A DNA stretch of 64,000 nt from Pseudomonas asturiensis. GTDB taxonomy: Bacteria > Pseudomonadota > Gammaproteobacteria > Pseudomonadales > Pseudomonadaceae. Of this stretch, positions 1 to 8,986 are shown piece by piece. The stretch spans positions 124,001 to 188,000 of the forward strand of contig NZ_FRDA01000009.1 of the NCBI RefSeq assembly GCF_900143095.1. The letters are read 5' to 3'. Every line of letters begins with the position of its first letter. Position 1 is the first letter of the stretch. Under the pieces are notes generated by a model. It worked only from the letters and a program-made list of their open reading frames with translations. It searched no databases and was not told the origin of the DNA. The position numbers and the translations under genes are program-made.

Positions 1-962
1 GACAGCAGGAACAGGTGGTTTTCAGTACCGCCGGATACCACGTCGAAACCGCGTTCGATGAACACGCCGGCCATGGCCTTGGCGTTCTTGACCACTTGCT
101 GCTGGTACGCCTTGAACTCAGGCTGCAGCGCTTCCTTGAAGCACACGGCCTTGGCGGCAATGACGTGTTCCAGCGGGCCGCCTTGTGCGCCTGGGAATAC
201 GGCCGAGTTCAGCTTTTTCTCGATGTCGGCGTTGGCGCGAGCCAGGATCAGACCGCCACGTGGACCGCGCAGGGTCTTGTGGGTGGTGGTGGTCACGACG
301 TCAGCGAAAGGCACCGGGTTCGGGTAGACGCCAGCGGCGACCAGACCGGCCACGTGGGCCATGTCGACGAACAGGTAGGCACCGACCTTGTCAGCGATGG
401 CGCGGAAGCGCGGGAAGTCCAGAATCTGCGAGTAGGCAGAGAAACCGGCCACGATCATTTTTGGCTTGTGCTCAACGGCCAGACGCTCGACTTCGTCGTA
501 GTCGATCATGCCGTTGGCGTCGATGCCGTACTGCACTGCGTTGTACAGCTTGCCCGACGACGAAACGCTCGCGCCGTGGGTCAGGTGACCGCCGTGTGCC
601 AGGCTCATGCCCAGAATAGTGTCGCCGCCCTGCAGCAGCGCCAGGTACACAGCCGAGTTGGCTTGCGAGCCTGCGTGCGGCTGGACGTTGGCGTAATCGG
701 CGCCGAACAGTTCCTTGGCACGGTCGATGGCCAGTTGCTCGACCACGTCTACGTATTCGCAGCCGCCGTAGTAACGCTTGCCTGGGTAGCCTTCGGCGTA
801 CTTGTTGGTCAGGACCGAGCCCTGAGCTTCCATGACGGCCGGACTGGTGTAGTTTTCCGAGGCAATCAGCTCGATGTGTTCTTCCTGACGCTGAGCTTCT
901 TGCTCCATGGCGGCAAACAGATCGGCGTCGTACTTCGCGAGAGTCAAATCACGGCTGAACAT
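1..962 (-). CDS. glyA: Serine hydroxymethyltransferase, C-terminus cut by window
   Basis: Pyridoxal-phosphate enzyme that interconverts serine and glycine while loading one-carbon units onto tetrahydrofolate, in the cytoplasm. The minus-strand reading frame opens at the ATG at 962 with MFSRDLTLAKYDADLF and contains the PLP-lysine region TTTTHKTLRGPRGG around residue 220-235, plus the N-terminal IELIASENYTSPAVM block. About 320 of the roughly 417 residues normal for the family are present; the rest lies left of the window. Its neighbour morA matches the glyA2-morA order of P. aeruginosa (PA4602-PA4601), which suggests this is the glyA2 paralogue rather than glyA1. Confidence 0.96.
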   Translation of the reverse strand, partial: MFSRDLTLAKYDADLFAAMEQEAQRQEEHIELIASENYTSPAVMEAQGSVLTNKYAEGYPGKRYYGGCEYVDVVEQLAIDRAKELFGADYANVQPHAGSQANSAVYLALLQGGDTILGMSLAHGGHLTHGASVSSSGKLYNAVQYGIDANGMIDYDEVERLAVEHKPKMIVAGFSAYSQILDFPRFRAIADKVGAYLFVDMAHVAGLVAAGVYPNPVPFADVVTTTTHKTLRGPRGGLILARANADIEKKLNSAVFPGAQGGPLEHVIAAKAVCFKEALQPEFKAYQQQVVKNAKAMAGVFIERGFDVVSGGTENHLFLL

Positions 963-1167
963 GGCAGTCCTCAAGGGGGCATGGCGGAAAAGGGGGGCAT
1001 TCTAACCCATCGGGTTTTATCTGGCATATGAAAGGCAGTCATGTGACAGATGAATGGGGTGCAGCTTGCGCCAGAGTGAGGGTTCCCGCGCTTCAGTGCT
1101 CGGCGTCGTACACTCGTCAAAAAGGGCGTGGAATCGAGCTGAACAGTGATGGCTGGCTGAACACTTC

Positions 1168-1480
1168 GTGGGAGCGGACTTGTCCGCGAAGACTGAGTTT
1201 CAGGCGCCATACATTGGCTGAATGTACTGGCCCCTTCGCGGACAAGTCCGCTCCCACTGGCTAATGGGACCGGTTTTCACTCCGTGGGAGCGGACTTGTC
1301 CGCGAAAGCCATGGGTCAGACGACCCTGCTTCAGCGGATGTGCCGGCCTCTTCGTGAGCAAGCTCACTCCCACCGGGATGTGAACTGCGCACTCCGTGGG
1401 AGGCGGCTTGCCGGCGATAGCGCCAGGCCAGGCGCTGCCAGGCCGACTGAAAACCGCATCGCCGGCAAGCCGCCCCACAG
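1168..1480. repeat. Cluster of six REP-like palindromic units
   Basis: Six copies of short GC-rich palindromic units lie between glyA and the 3' end of morA. Units with the core GTGGGAGCGGACTTGTCCGC occur at 1168-1190 and 1284-1306, with an inverted copy at 1235-1256. A divergent inverted unit is at 1351-1373, and an inverted pair with the core GGCGGCTTGCCGGCGAT is at 1396-1419 and 1457-1479. They form head-to-head pairs able to fold as large hairpins, as REP doublets do in pseudomonads. No convincing gene lies in this gap. Confidence 0.85.
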
Positions 1481-1537
1481 GGTCTGCACTTGTCCATTAC
1501 GAACGATGGATACCGTAAGCATCAGTCACAAGCCCGT

Positions 1538-4500
1538 TCAATCCAGCATGAACAACGCATCATTGCTGAACTGCGCTTCGAACTGGTGGGCGGGCATCGG
1601 GCGGCCGAAGAGGTAGCCCTGCACTTCGTCGCAGCCGTGTTCGCGCAGGAAGTCCAGTTGCTCCTGGGTTTCCACACCTTCGGCAATCACCGCCAGATTC
1701 AGGCTGTGGGCCATGGCGATGATTGCCCGGGCGATCTGCGCGTCCTGCTCGCCGGAAGGCAGGCCGTCGACGAAGGTGCGGTCGATTTTCAATACGTCGA
1801 TCGGGAATTGCTTGAGGTAGTTCAGCGACGAGTAGCCCGTGCCGAAATCATCCACCGCAATGCTGAGGCCCAGGTTCTTGAGGCCGTCGAGGATCTGCAT
1901 GGCCTCATTGACCTCGCGCATCAGGATGCTTTCGGTCAGCTCCAGCTCCAGGCACGCCGGTGAGAGGCCGGTCTGATTCAGGATGTTGGCGATGCGTTTG
2001 CCAAGCTGGCCGTCCGAGAACTGCCGTGCCGAGATGTTCACCGACACTTTCGGCACGCGCACCTTGGCCTGATGCCACTGCTTGAGCTGGCTGCAGGCTT
2101 CGGTCAGCACCCAGTCGCCTACTTCAACGACCAGGCCCAGCTCTTCAAGGACCGGGATGAAGTCGTTGGGCGGAACCAGCCCGCGACGCGGGTGACGCCA
2201 GCGCAGCAATGCCTCGGCCCCGGTCAAGCGTTTGCCGTCTCCGCTGAACTGCGGCTGGTAATACAGCGTGAACTCCTTCTGCTCCAGCGCATGGCGCAGG
2301 TCGCTCTCCAGTTCCAGGCGTTCCAGAGCTGTGGCGTTCATGTCTGCCTGATAGAACTGGAAGTTGTTCTTGCCGCGCTCCTTGGCGTGGTACATCGCGG
2401 TGTCGGCGTTCTTCATCAACTGGCTCAGTTCATTGCCGTCCTGAGGGCTCAGGGCGATGCCGATACTGGCCGTCACGAAGAACTCACGCCCCTCGAGCAC
2501 AAAGGGTGTCACCAGGCTGGTGAGGATCTTTTCGGCCACATGAATGGCGCGCTTCAGTGCGCTGTCCCGTGTAGGGCCTGGCTGCAGTAACAGGGTGAAT
2601 TCATCGCCGCCCATGCGTGCAACCGTATCGTCGTCGGTCACGCAGGCCAGCAGGCGTGTGGCCATTTCCTTGAGCATGCGATCGCCTGCGGCATGGCCCA
2701 GGGAGTCATTGATCGGTTTGAAACGGTCAAGGTCCAGAAACATCAGCACCACCCAGGCCTGCTGACGTTCGGCCTGCTGCAGGGCCGAATGCAGACGATC
2801 CTGGAACAGTGTGCGGTTGGGCAGGTGCGTCAGGGCGTCGTAATAGGCCAGTCGATGAATGCGTTGTTCGCTGGCCTTGCGCTCGCTGATGTCGCTGAAA
2901 AAGCACACATAGCTCGCCAGGTCGCCTTCATCGTCAACCACCGCCGTGATGCCGACCCAGGCAGGATAATGCTCGCCGCTGCGTCGTTTGAGCCTGATCT
3001 CGCCCTCCCAGGAGCCGCGCTCTTTGAGTTGCGTGAGGATGTAGTGCACGTGCGCTTCCTGCTCGGCTTCCACCGTCAGCATGCCCGGCAACTGATCCAG
3101 CACCTGAACCACTTCATAGCCACTGACCCGAGTGAACGCTTCGTTCGCCTGGACGATGTAGCCTGCAGGATCGGTAATCAGGATGGCCGAGGTCGAGTGT
3201 TCGAAAACCGTCGCCGCCATGCGCAGGTCTTTTTCGGCGCGCCGCTGCTGACTGATGTCGCGGCCGACACCGAGGATACCTTCGAAGTTGTCGTGCTCGT
3301 CCCACACCAGTACCAGACGCAACTCCACCGGGATCTTGCGGCCGTCAGCCCGCAGGCAGTCGAACAGAAACAGCCGCGGCGCGGTGTCGCTGCGCAGGCG
3401 CGCCAGCTCCTCGGGCTTGTCGAGTACTTTGCTGATGGACCTCATCAGCGTGTCGAACCCGACCAGTTGCTGCCGGTTGGCGACCGCCGCACCCCAGCCG
3501 TGGTTCAGGATCCAGTCGGCGCTGTAGCCCAGCACGCTCTGCACTGACGGGCTGACGTAGTTGGCCTCAAGCCGGCTGTCAGTGGAGAAGATCACGTCGC
3601 TGATGCTTTCGGCGAGCATGCGATAACGCTGCTCGCTGTCACGCAGTGACTGGCTGGACGCAACCTGGTCGGTGATGTCCTTGGCCACGCCTATGATGCG
3701 GGTCACCAGGTCCTGACCGTCGCGCGCCAGGGCCTGTTCGCGAATATCGAAGCACCGCCAGTTGTTGTCGCGATCACGAAAGCGCAAAACGCATTGCAGC
3801 AGTTCGTTGTGGCCGTGGTGGCGCTGGCGCAGACGCATGTCTTGATAAGGCTTGGCATCGTCCGGGTGCAGCAGGATTTCCCAGAAAAACTCGCCCATCG
3901 CGTGCAGCTCGGACTTGCTGTAACCCAGCGTATGCCCCAGGTGGTGGTTGCTGTAGATCATGCGCTGGCTGAGCACATCCTGCACATACAGGTGATCCGG
4001 GACCGTGCGCACCACATCCGACCAGAAGCTTTCGCGCTCCACCAGCGACAGCTCGATCTGCTTGCGACTGGTGATGTCGCCGATGCTCAGGATCACGGCG
4101 TCGAAGTCGCTGCGGCTTTCAGGCAGCCTGAGCACCAGCCACAAGTGCTGGTCCTGGCCACTGTCCTGAATGAGGCGGGTTTCCAGTTCCAGTCGCGGTT
4201 GCTTGTCCAGAATTGCGCGAATCACCTCGACGCCGATGCCGGGATGCGCGCGCGACTCGCCTTCGATCAAACGCTGCCATGCTTGCTCACTGGACTGAAC
4301 CGACAAGAGGTCCAGCGCGACATTGTTGACCTCGTTGATACGCAAGTGCTGCAGCAGGTGCCTGAGGCTGCCCGGCTGGGTTTTGAGAAAAAGGTCCAGA
4401 TCCTCGCTGGTGTGGATATGCAGAGTCTCCAGTCGCTCGGGCAGGCCGGACATGTCCATGACGCAGATCGCAACGCCCGCGCCTTCGAAAATTTCCCGAT

Positions 4501-5374
4501 AACGACGGCGACTCTCAAGCAATTGACGCTGACGCCGCCGCAGGCTGAGCAGTGCCACCAGCGGTACAATCGAGAACAGCAGGCCGATCAGGCATTTGGC
4601 GATCAGCGGTGCGAGCAGGTCACGCCGTGTCTTGTGAGTGTCGAACAGGCCGCGCAATTGCCAGTCGCTGTTACTCAGGGGCTGCAACAGGATGGTTTCG
4701 GTGTGGCCTGTGTCCGCATCATCATCGTGCGCGGATTCACGCAGGATAACGTTCTGGGAGACGCGTTTCTCCAGGCGCCAGAGGTGCTGGAAGTCTTGCG
4801 CGGGTTGCTGGATGAAGCCATTGAGTGCTTCGGTCTCCAGACGCAGCGCCCAGTAATTGCCGCTGTTGCCATTGCCCTGACGCATCAGCAGGTAGATCTG
4901 TGTGCCCTGTTCGTCGCTGGTATAGAAATAAGGGCGGCCCAAAGCCTGTTTCAGTGCTGTCTTCAGGAAGGCCCCATCACTGGCTGCGGCTGCGCTGTCT
5001 CTGATTACCTCGCCTGTCGGGTTGAGGCTGACCACGCTGCGCAGAGCGGGCAGGGCACTGCGCAGGGTGTCGAGCGTTGACGCATGCTCCAGGTCGCCTT
5101 CCTCACCGGCCGCCTCGTCGAGCAGATTTATGGCGATCTGCGCACTCAGTGCCATGTTCAGGTTCAGCCTGTCGGAAAGCTGATTGGCGTAGTCCAGGCT
5201 ACGTTGGCGCTGACGCTCCTGTGTCTGATGAAACTGGTCGAGCTGTTGCCAGAGCAGCAGTGCCAGCATCATGAGCACCAACGCTGCCAAGACACCTTTC
5301 AATGAGCCACGCAGGGGCCCGCTCGTACGGTCTTTGGCGATACGCGATGACAATGGGGACGTTGACGTGGGCAA
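1538..5374 (-). CDS. morA: MorA-like membrane PAS-GGDEF-EAL cyclic-di-GMP protein
   Basis: A 1278-residue inner-membrane sensor protein that makes and/or degrades cyclic-di-GMP. Two membrane segments, near residues 30-50 and 250-270, bracket a periplasmic sensor region. Several PAS/PAC domains follow, then a GGDEF domain with an intact GGDEF motif at residues 922-926 and an EAL domain with an intact EAL motif at 1054-1056. Both catalytic signatures therefore look active. The start chosen is a TTG at 5374, with AGGAA just upstream and an in-frame stop seven codons before it; no ATG is available nearby. Position beside glyA matches P. aeruginosa morA (PA4601), which controls flagellar timing, biofilm and protease secretion; that role is inferred here from synteny. 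Confidence 0.9.
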   Translation of the reverse strand: MPTSTSPLSSRIAKDRTSGPLRGSLKGVLAALVLMMLALLLWQQLDQFHQTQERQRQRSLDYANQLSDRLNLNMALSAQIAINLLDEAAGEEGDLEHASTLDTLRSALPALRSVVSLNPTGEVIRDSAAAASDGAFLKTALKQALGRPYFYTSDEQGTQIYLLMRQGNGNSGNYWALRLETEALNGFIQQPAQDFQHLWRLEKRVSQNVILRESAHDDDADTGHTETILLQPLSNSDWQLRGLFDTHKTRRDLLAPLIAKCLIGLLFSIVPLVALLSLRRRQRQLLESRRRYREIFEGAGVAICVMDMSGLPERLETLHIHTSEDLDLFLKTQPGSLRHLLQHLRINEVNNVALDLLSVQSSEQAWQRLIEGESRAHPGIGVEVIRAILDKQPRLELETRLIQDSGQDQHLWLVLRLPESRSDFDAVILSIGDITSRKQIELSLVERESFWSDVVRTVPDHLYVQDVLSQRMIYSNHHLGHTLGYSKSELHAMGEFFWEILLHPDDAKPYQDMRLRQRHHGHNELLQCVLRFRDRDNNWRCFDIREQALARDGQDLVTRIIGVAKDITDQVASSQSLRDSEQRYRMLAESISDVIFSTDSRLEANYVSPSVQSVLGYSADWILNHGWGAAVANRQQLVGFDTLMRSISKVLDKPEELARLRSDTAPRLFLFDCLRADGRKIPVELRLVLVWDEHDNFEGILGVGRDISQQRRAEKDLRMAATVFEHSTSAILITDPAGYIVQANEAFTRVSGYEVVQVLDQLPGMLTVEAEQEAHVHYILTQLKERGSWEGEIRLKRRSGEHYPAWVGITAVVDDEGDLASYVCFFSDISERKASEQRIHRLAYYDALTHLPNRTLFQDRLHSALQQAERQQAWVVLMFLDLDRFKPINDSLGHAAGDRMLKEMATRLLACVTDDDTVARMGGDEFTLLLQPGPTRDSALKRAIHVAEKILTSLVTPFVLEGREFFVTASIGIALSPQDGNELSQLMKNADTAMYHAKERGKNNFQFYQADMNATALERLELESDLRHALEQKEFTLYYQPQFSGDGKRLTGAEALLRWRHPRRGLVPPNDFIPVLEELGLVVEVGDWVLTEACSQLKQWHQAKVRVPKVSVNISARQFSDGQLGKRIANILNQTGLSPACLELELTESILMREVNEAMQILDGLKNLGLSIAVDDFGTGYSSLNYLKQFPIDVLKIDRTFVDGLPSGEQDAQIARAIIAMAHSLNLAVIAEGVETQEQLDFLREHGCDEVQGYLFGRPMPAHQFEAQFSNDALFMLD

Positions 5375-5756
5375 ATCGTTGTTCCTGACTACTTAACTGA
5401 AGCAGCGATGCGTTATGCAATATAAGCCGGTCGCCCGAAGGGCGGCTAGCATGCCTTGAGTTGTGGCAGAGTGCCAGTCCTGCCGGGCCGGATCGTTTGC
5501 CCTGCAGGCCGCATTCGGGTAGCTTTGCGCAACGCGCGATGACTGCCCGACTCCTGCATGAGTGATTCCACTGCTTGCAAACACTGATCCAGCTTTATAG
5601 TTGCCGTCACCCTCGAATCCGTTTCTGCTTGCGTTGATTCAAGGCCCGTAACGGCCACGCGGCAAGTCTGAAAGACAAATAAAAGCTTTTTCCCGGCCGG
5701 AGCTTTAAGCTCGCGCACTTAATCGGTCCTTATCACAGACACCAGGTTTTCATTCC
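5375..5756. other. Intergenic region morA-ettA, no gene supported
   Basis: This 380-base gap separates the divergent morA and ettA genes and should hold both promoters. A 90-codon minus-strand frame with a GTG start (5446-5718) is open here, but its translation is basic and low in structure, and I recognise nothing in it. I see no RNA gene or strong repeat. Confidence 0.5.
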
Positions 5757-7421
5757 ATGGCCCAATACGTCTTTACCATGCATCGGCTGAGCAAAGTTGT
5801 GCCGCCGAAGCGGGAAATCCTCAAAAACATCTCCCTGTCTTTCTTCCCCGGCGCCAAGATCGGCGTGCTGGGTCTCAACGGTTCGGGTAAGTCCACGCTG
5901 TTGAAAATCATGGCCGGCGTCGACACCGAATTCGATGGCGAAGCACGCCCGATGCCTGAACTGAACGTGGGTTATCTGCCGCAAGAGCCGCAACTTGACC
6001 CTACCAAGACCGTTCGTGAGGTCGTGGAAGAAGCGGTCAGCGTCATCAAGGACGCTCAGGCGCGTCTGGATCAGGTCTACGCCGAATACGCCGACCCTGA
6101 TGCCGACTTCGACAAGCTGGCTGCCGAGCAGGCCAAGCTTGAAGCGATTCTGCAAGCCAGCGACGGCCACAACCTGGAGCGCCAGCTGGAAGTTGCCGCC
6201 GACGCGCTGCGTCTGCCCGCCTGGGATGCGCAGATTTCCGTGCTGTCGGGGGGTGAAAAACGCCGCGTTGCACTGTGCCGCCTGCTGCTGTCCGCACCGG
6301 ACATGCTGTTGCTCGACGAACCGACCAACCACCTGGACGCCGATTCCGTCGCCTGGCTGGAGCATTTCCTGCACGACTTCCCGGGCACCGTGGTTGCGAT
6401 CACGCACGACCGTTACTTCCTGGACAACGTCGCGGGCTGGATTCTGGAACTCGACCGCGGCGCGGGCATTCCTTACGAGGGCAACTATTCGGGCTGGCTT
6501 GAAGCCAAGTCCGATCGTCTGGCCCAGGAATCCAAGCAGCAGTCGGCCCATGAAAAGGCCATGAAAGACGAGCTGGAATGGGTTCGCAAGGGTGCCAAGG
6601 CGCGTCAGTCCAAGTCCAAGGCCCGTCTGCAGCGCTTCGAAGAAATGCAATCGCAGGAATTCCAGAAGCGCAGCGAAACCAATGAGATCTACATTCCGGC
6701 CGGTCCGCGTCTGGGCGACAAGGTTATCGAGTTCAAGAACGTTTCCAAGGGTTATGGCGATCGCGTGTTGATCGACAACCTGTCGTTCTCCATGCCTAAG
6801 GGCGCCATCGTCGGCGTGATCGGCGGTAACGGTGCTGGTAAGTCGACCCTGTTCCGCATGCTGATGGGCAAGGAACAGCCGGATTCGGGCAGCATCGAAA
6901 TCGGTGAAACCGTGCAACTGGCCTGCGTTGACCAGAGCCGTGACGACCTGGATGGCAGCAAGTCGGTGTTCCAGGCAGTGTCGGACGGTTCGGACGTGAT
7001 CCGCATCGGCAACTACGAAATTCCGTCGCGCACCTACGTGGGTCGCTTCAACTTCAAGGGCGGCGATCAGCAGAAGTTCGTCAAGGACCTCTCCGGTGGT
7101 GAGCGCGGTCGTCTGCACCTGGCGTTGACCCTGAAAGAGGGTGGCAACGTGCTGCTGCTCGACGAACCGTCCAACGACCTCGACGTTGAAACCCTGCGTT
7201 CGCTGGAAGAAGCGCTGCTGGACTTCCCGGGCGCCGCCATTGTGATCTCCCACGATCGGTGGTTCCTTGACCGCGTCGCGACTCACATCCTGGCGTATGA
7301 GGACGACTCGCAAGCGGTGTTCTTCGAAGGCAACTACACCGAATACGAAGCCGACCGTAAAAAGCGTCTGGGCGATGCTGCTGCCCAGCCGCACCGCGTA
7401 CGCCACAAGAAACTGGCGTAA
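5757..7421 (+). CDS. ettA: Energy-dependent translational throttle ABC-F ATPase EttA
   Basis: A 554-residue soluble ABC-F protein that binds the ribosomal E site and gates the first elongation steps according to the ATP/ADP ratio. Two ABC cassettes are visible: Walker A GLNGSGKST near residue 41 with signature LSGGEKRR, and a second Walker A GGNGAGKST with signature LSGGERGR. The arm and linker between them are lysine- and arginine-rich (KARQSKSKARLQRFEEM), as expected for EttA. Length and the opening MAQYVFTMHRLSKVVPPKREI match the family closely. It is monocistronic here. Confidence 0.97.
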   Translation: MAQYVFTMHRLSKVVPPKREILKNISLSFFPGAKIGVLGLNGSGKSTLLKIMAGVDTEFDGEARPMPELNVGYLPQEPQLDPTKTVREVVEEAVSVIKDAQARLDQVYAEYADPDADFDKLAAEQAKLEAILQASDGHNLERQLEVAADALRLPAWDAQISVLSGGEKRRVALCRLLLSAPDMLLLDEPTNHLDADSVAWLEHFLHDFPGTVVAITHDRYFLDNVAGWILELDRGAGIPYEGNYSGWLEAKSDRLAQESKQQSAHEKAMKDELEWVRKGAKARQSKSKARLQRFEEMQSQEFQKRSETNEIYIPAGPRLGDKVIEFKNVSKGYGDRVLIDNLSFSMPKGAIVGVIGGNGAGKSTLFRMLMGKEQPDSGSIEIGETVQLACVDQSRDDLDGSKSVFQAVSDGSDVIRIGNYEIPSRTYVGRFNFKGGDQQKFVKDLSGGERGRLHLALTLKEGGNVLLLDEPSNDLDVETLRSLEEALLDFPGAAIVISHDRWFLDRVATHILAYEDDSQAVFFEGNYTEYEADRKKRLGDAAAQPHRVRHKKLA

Positions 7422-7448
7422 TTCAGCGTTGTAACACTGCTGTACTGT

Positions 7449-7660
7449 GAGAGGCGGCATGCCGGCGATGGCGTCATTTCAGTCGCTGATATCGAGATGG
7501 ATAAACCCCATCGATGGCAAGCCGCCTCTTACCAGCCAACGTGTAACCCATTGAAGAAACGATATTTTTTCTGTGGGAGCGGACTTGTCCGCGAAAGGGC
7601 AAGCACGTCCGACAAATATTCAGTGACTGAAACACAGTATTCGCGGACAAACGGAACGCC
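7449..7660. repeat. REP-like units downstream of ettA
   Basis: An inverted pair of GGCGGC(A/T)TGCCGGCGAT-type units at about 7449-7473 and 7508-7531 is followed by a unit of the other subtype, GTGGGAGCGGACTTGTCCGC, at 7573-7597 and a degraded inverted partner near 7640-7655. The same two subtypes occur at 1168-1480. The array lies between the convergent ends of ettA and the Gre-like gene and may act as a transcript boundary. Confidence 0.8.
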
Positions 7661-7693
7661 GCCCGGTCTGCTTCCACGACGCCCGGTGTCCGC

Positions 7694-8194
7694 TTACCTC
7701 TCGTCCGTCTCGATCAGTACCACTTCGATCACCTGATCCCCAAGCGGTCGCTTCCACAGCACTTCATCGCCCAATTGCGCGCCCAGCAACGCGCGGCCCA
7801 GTGGCGACCCCCAGTTGATCAATCCATTGGCCGCATCGGCCTGATCTTCCCCGACCAGTTGCACGCGCTGTTGTTGGTCGTCCTCATCGGCAAATGTTAC
7901 CCAACTGCCAATCTGCACTTTTTCGGTCGAAAGCGCGGGCGTGACGACTTGTGCGCTGTGCAGCCGCTGATTGAAGTAGCGCAGATCGCGCTCCAGATCT
8001 GCCAGGCGCTGCTTGTCGGTGTTGTCGCTCAGCGCCGTCTGCGCGCTGTGCTGAGCCTGAAGATCGCTCACCTGTCGTTGCAGCAGCATCAGGCCGTGAG
8101 CAGTGACGTAATTGGGCTGTTCGCTGACCAGTCGCTCCACCGGCTGACTGGCGTCGGCAGCCGCATTGTCTTCGTTTACAAATGCGCGACTCAT
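7694..8194 (-). CDS. GreA/GreB-family transcription elongation factor
   Basis: A 166-residue protein with the two-part layout of GreA/GreB factors. An N-terminal helical stretch (residues about 35-80, heptad-rich LMLLQRQVSDLQAQ...LERDLRYFNQRL) is followed by an FKBP-like C-terminal domain with the family-type segment INWGSPLGRALLGAQLGDEV. Gre factors insert a coiled coil into the RNA polymerase secondary channel to rescue backtracked complexes. The coiled coil here is shorter and more divergent than in canonical GreA or GreB, so it may be one of the Gre-like regulators; the exact activity is uncertain. No symbol is assigned. Confidence 0.8.
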   Translation of the reverse strand: MSRAFVNEDNAAADASQPVERLVSEQPNYVTAHGLMLLQRQVSDLQAQHSAQTALSDNTDKQRLADLERDLRYFNQRLHSAQVVTPALSTEKVQIGSWVTFADEDDQQQRVQLVGEDQADAANGLINWGSPLGRALLGAQLGDEVLWKRPLGDQVIEVVLIETDER

Positions 8195-8272
8195 AAAGTG
8201 TCCTCCCTAATTGGGTTTGGGCCACTGTGCGAGGTGATTGGTTTCGTTGAAATGCCGGATGCTGCGTGCCAA

Positions 8273-8626
8273 TCAGTTCGGGCGGTAGGCTTTTGCGGCG
8301 CTGCGGGTCTTTTCCCGCTCCCAGTCGCGGTCCCGGTCATTGAAGATCTGGCCGGGGTTCAGTCGGTCGCGACGGTCCTCGGACGCCTGGCACTGGCGAA
8401 AGCCATCGCTCCAGCCTTGAGCGTAAAGGCGATCTTTCAGGTAGCGGGGGACGTTTTTTCTGAATTGCCCGGAAAACGAGCCCGCTGCCGCCTTGCCACT
8501 GACGCATCCATCCTCATACCCGTCGGCGAAGCCCGGCGGGTACCCTTCAGCCAGCATCTGGTCACGGGCGGACTGACAACCTGCCAGCCCGATGGCCAGC
8601 GACAACAACACCCAATGCAGCTTCAT
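8273..8626 (-). CDS. Small putative lipoprotein of unknown function
   Basis: A 117-residue protein with a clear lipoprotein signal: MKLHWVLLSLAIGLAGCQS, lipobox LAGC, and lipidated Cys at residue 17. The mature part is hydrophilic, contains a glycine/aromatic patch GYPPGFADGYEDGCVSGK with a second cysteine, and ends in an Arg/Asp-rich tail. The residue after the lipid Cys is Gln, not Asp, so outer-membrane targeting is expected. It lies in the same orientation as the Gre-like gene about 80 bases downstream, but nothing else hints at a role. Confidence 0.78.
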   Translation of the reverse strand: MKLHWVLLSLAIGLAGCQSARDQMLAEGYPPGFADGYEDGCVSGKAAAGSFSGQFRKNVPRYLKDRLYAQGWSDGFRQCQASEDRRDRLNPGQIFNDRDRDWEREKTRSAAKAYRPN

Positions 8627-8986
8627 GGCGACTTCCTCGACGTATGAGGTGAGTCTAGAAGCGAATATGTGAGTTATTTGTAAAAACGATGTAGGGAATA
8701 AGTAGTGTCGCTGTGCCAGCCGATGAACGATTCACGCCGAGTCGCTGGTCTCACGCATCCGCTGCAGTTTTTCACAACTTGCGCAGACACGCATCTGGCA
8801 CCATCAGCGCTTACTTACAGCTTGAAGCCAGCCAAATCGAGCGCTAGCGATCTTTACCGAGTTTACATAGACCGATGCCGATCAACATATCACCAGTATC
8901 AACAGGGCGCTGGACAGTGAGATACCGTCGCTCAGACATCAAACTGAAGTGATGGTCAGCGGGTCGCGTCATCATCGCCCACGGTA
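8627..8986. other. Intergenic region, no gene seen
   Basis: This 360-base gap lies between the start of the lipoprotein gene and the 3' end of the DUF4105 gene. A 71-codon plus-strand frame is open at 8705-8920 but has no convincing start signal or protein-like composition. I see no terminator with a T-run, no REP unit and no RNA gene. Confidence 0.4.

Noticed and set aside
5446..5718. 90-codon minus-strand frame between morA and ettA
   Set aside because: GTG start without a good ribosome site, basic low-structure product, and it fills the promoter region of two genes.
5733..7460. 575-codon minus-strand frame opposite ettA
   Set aside because: ettA is certain on the plus strand with all ABC motifs; the antisense product has no motifs.
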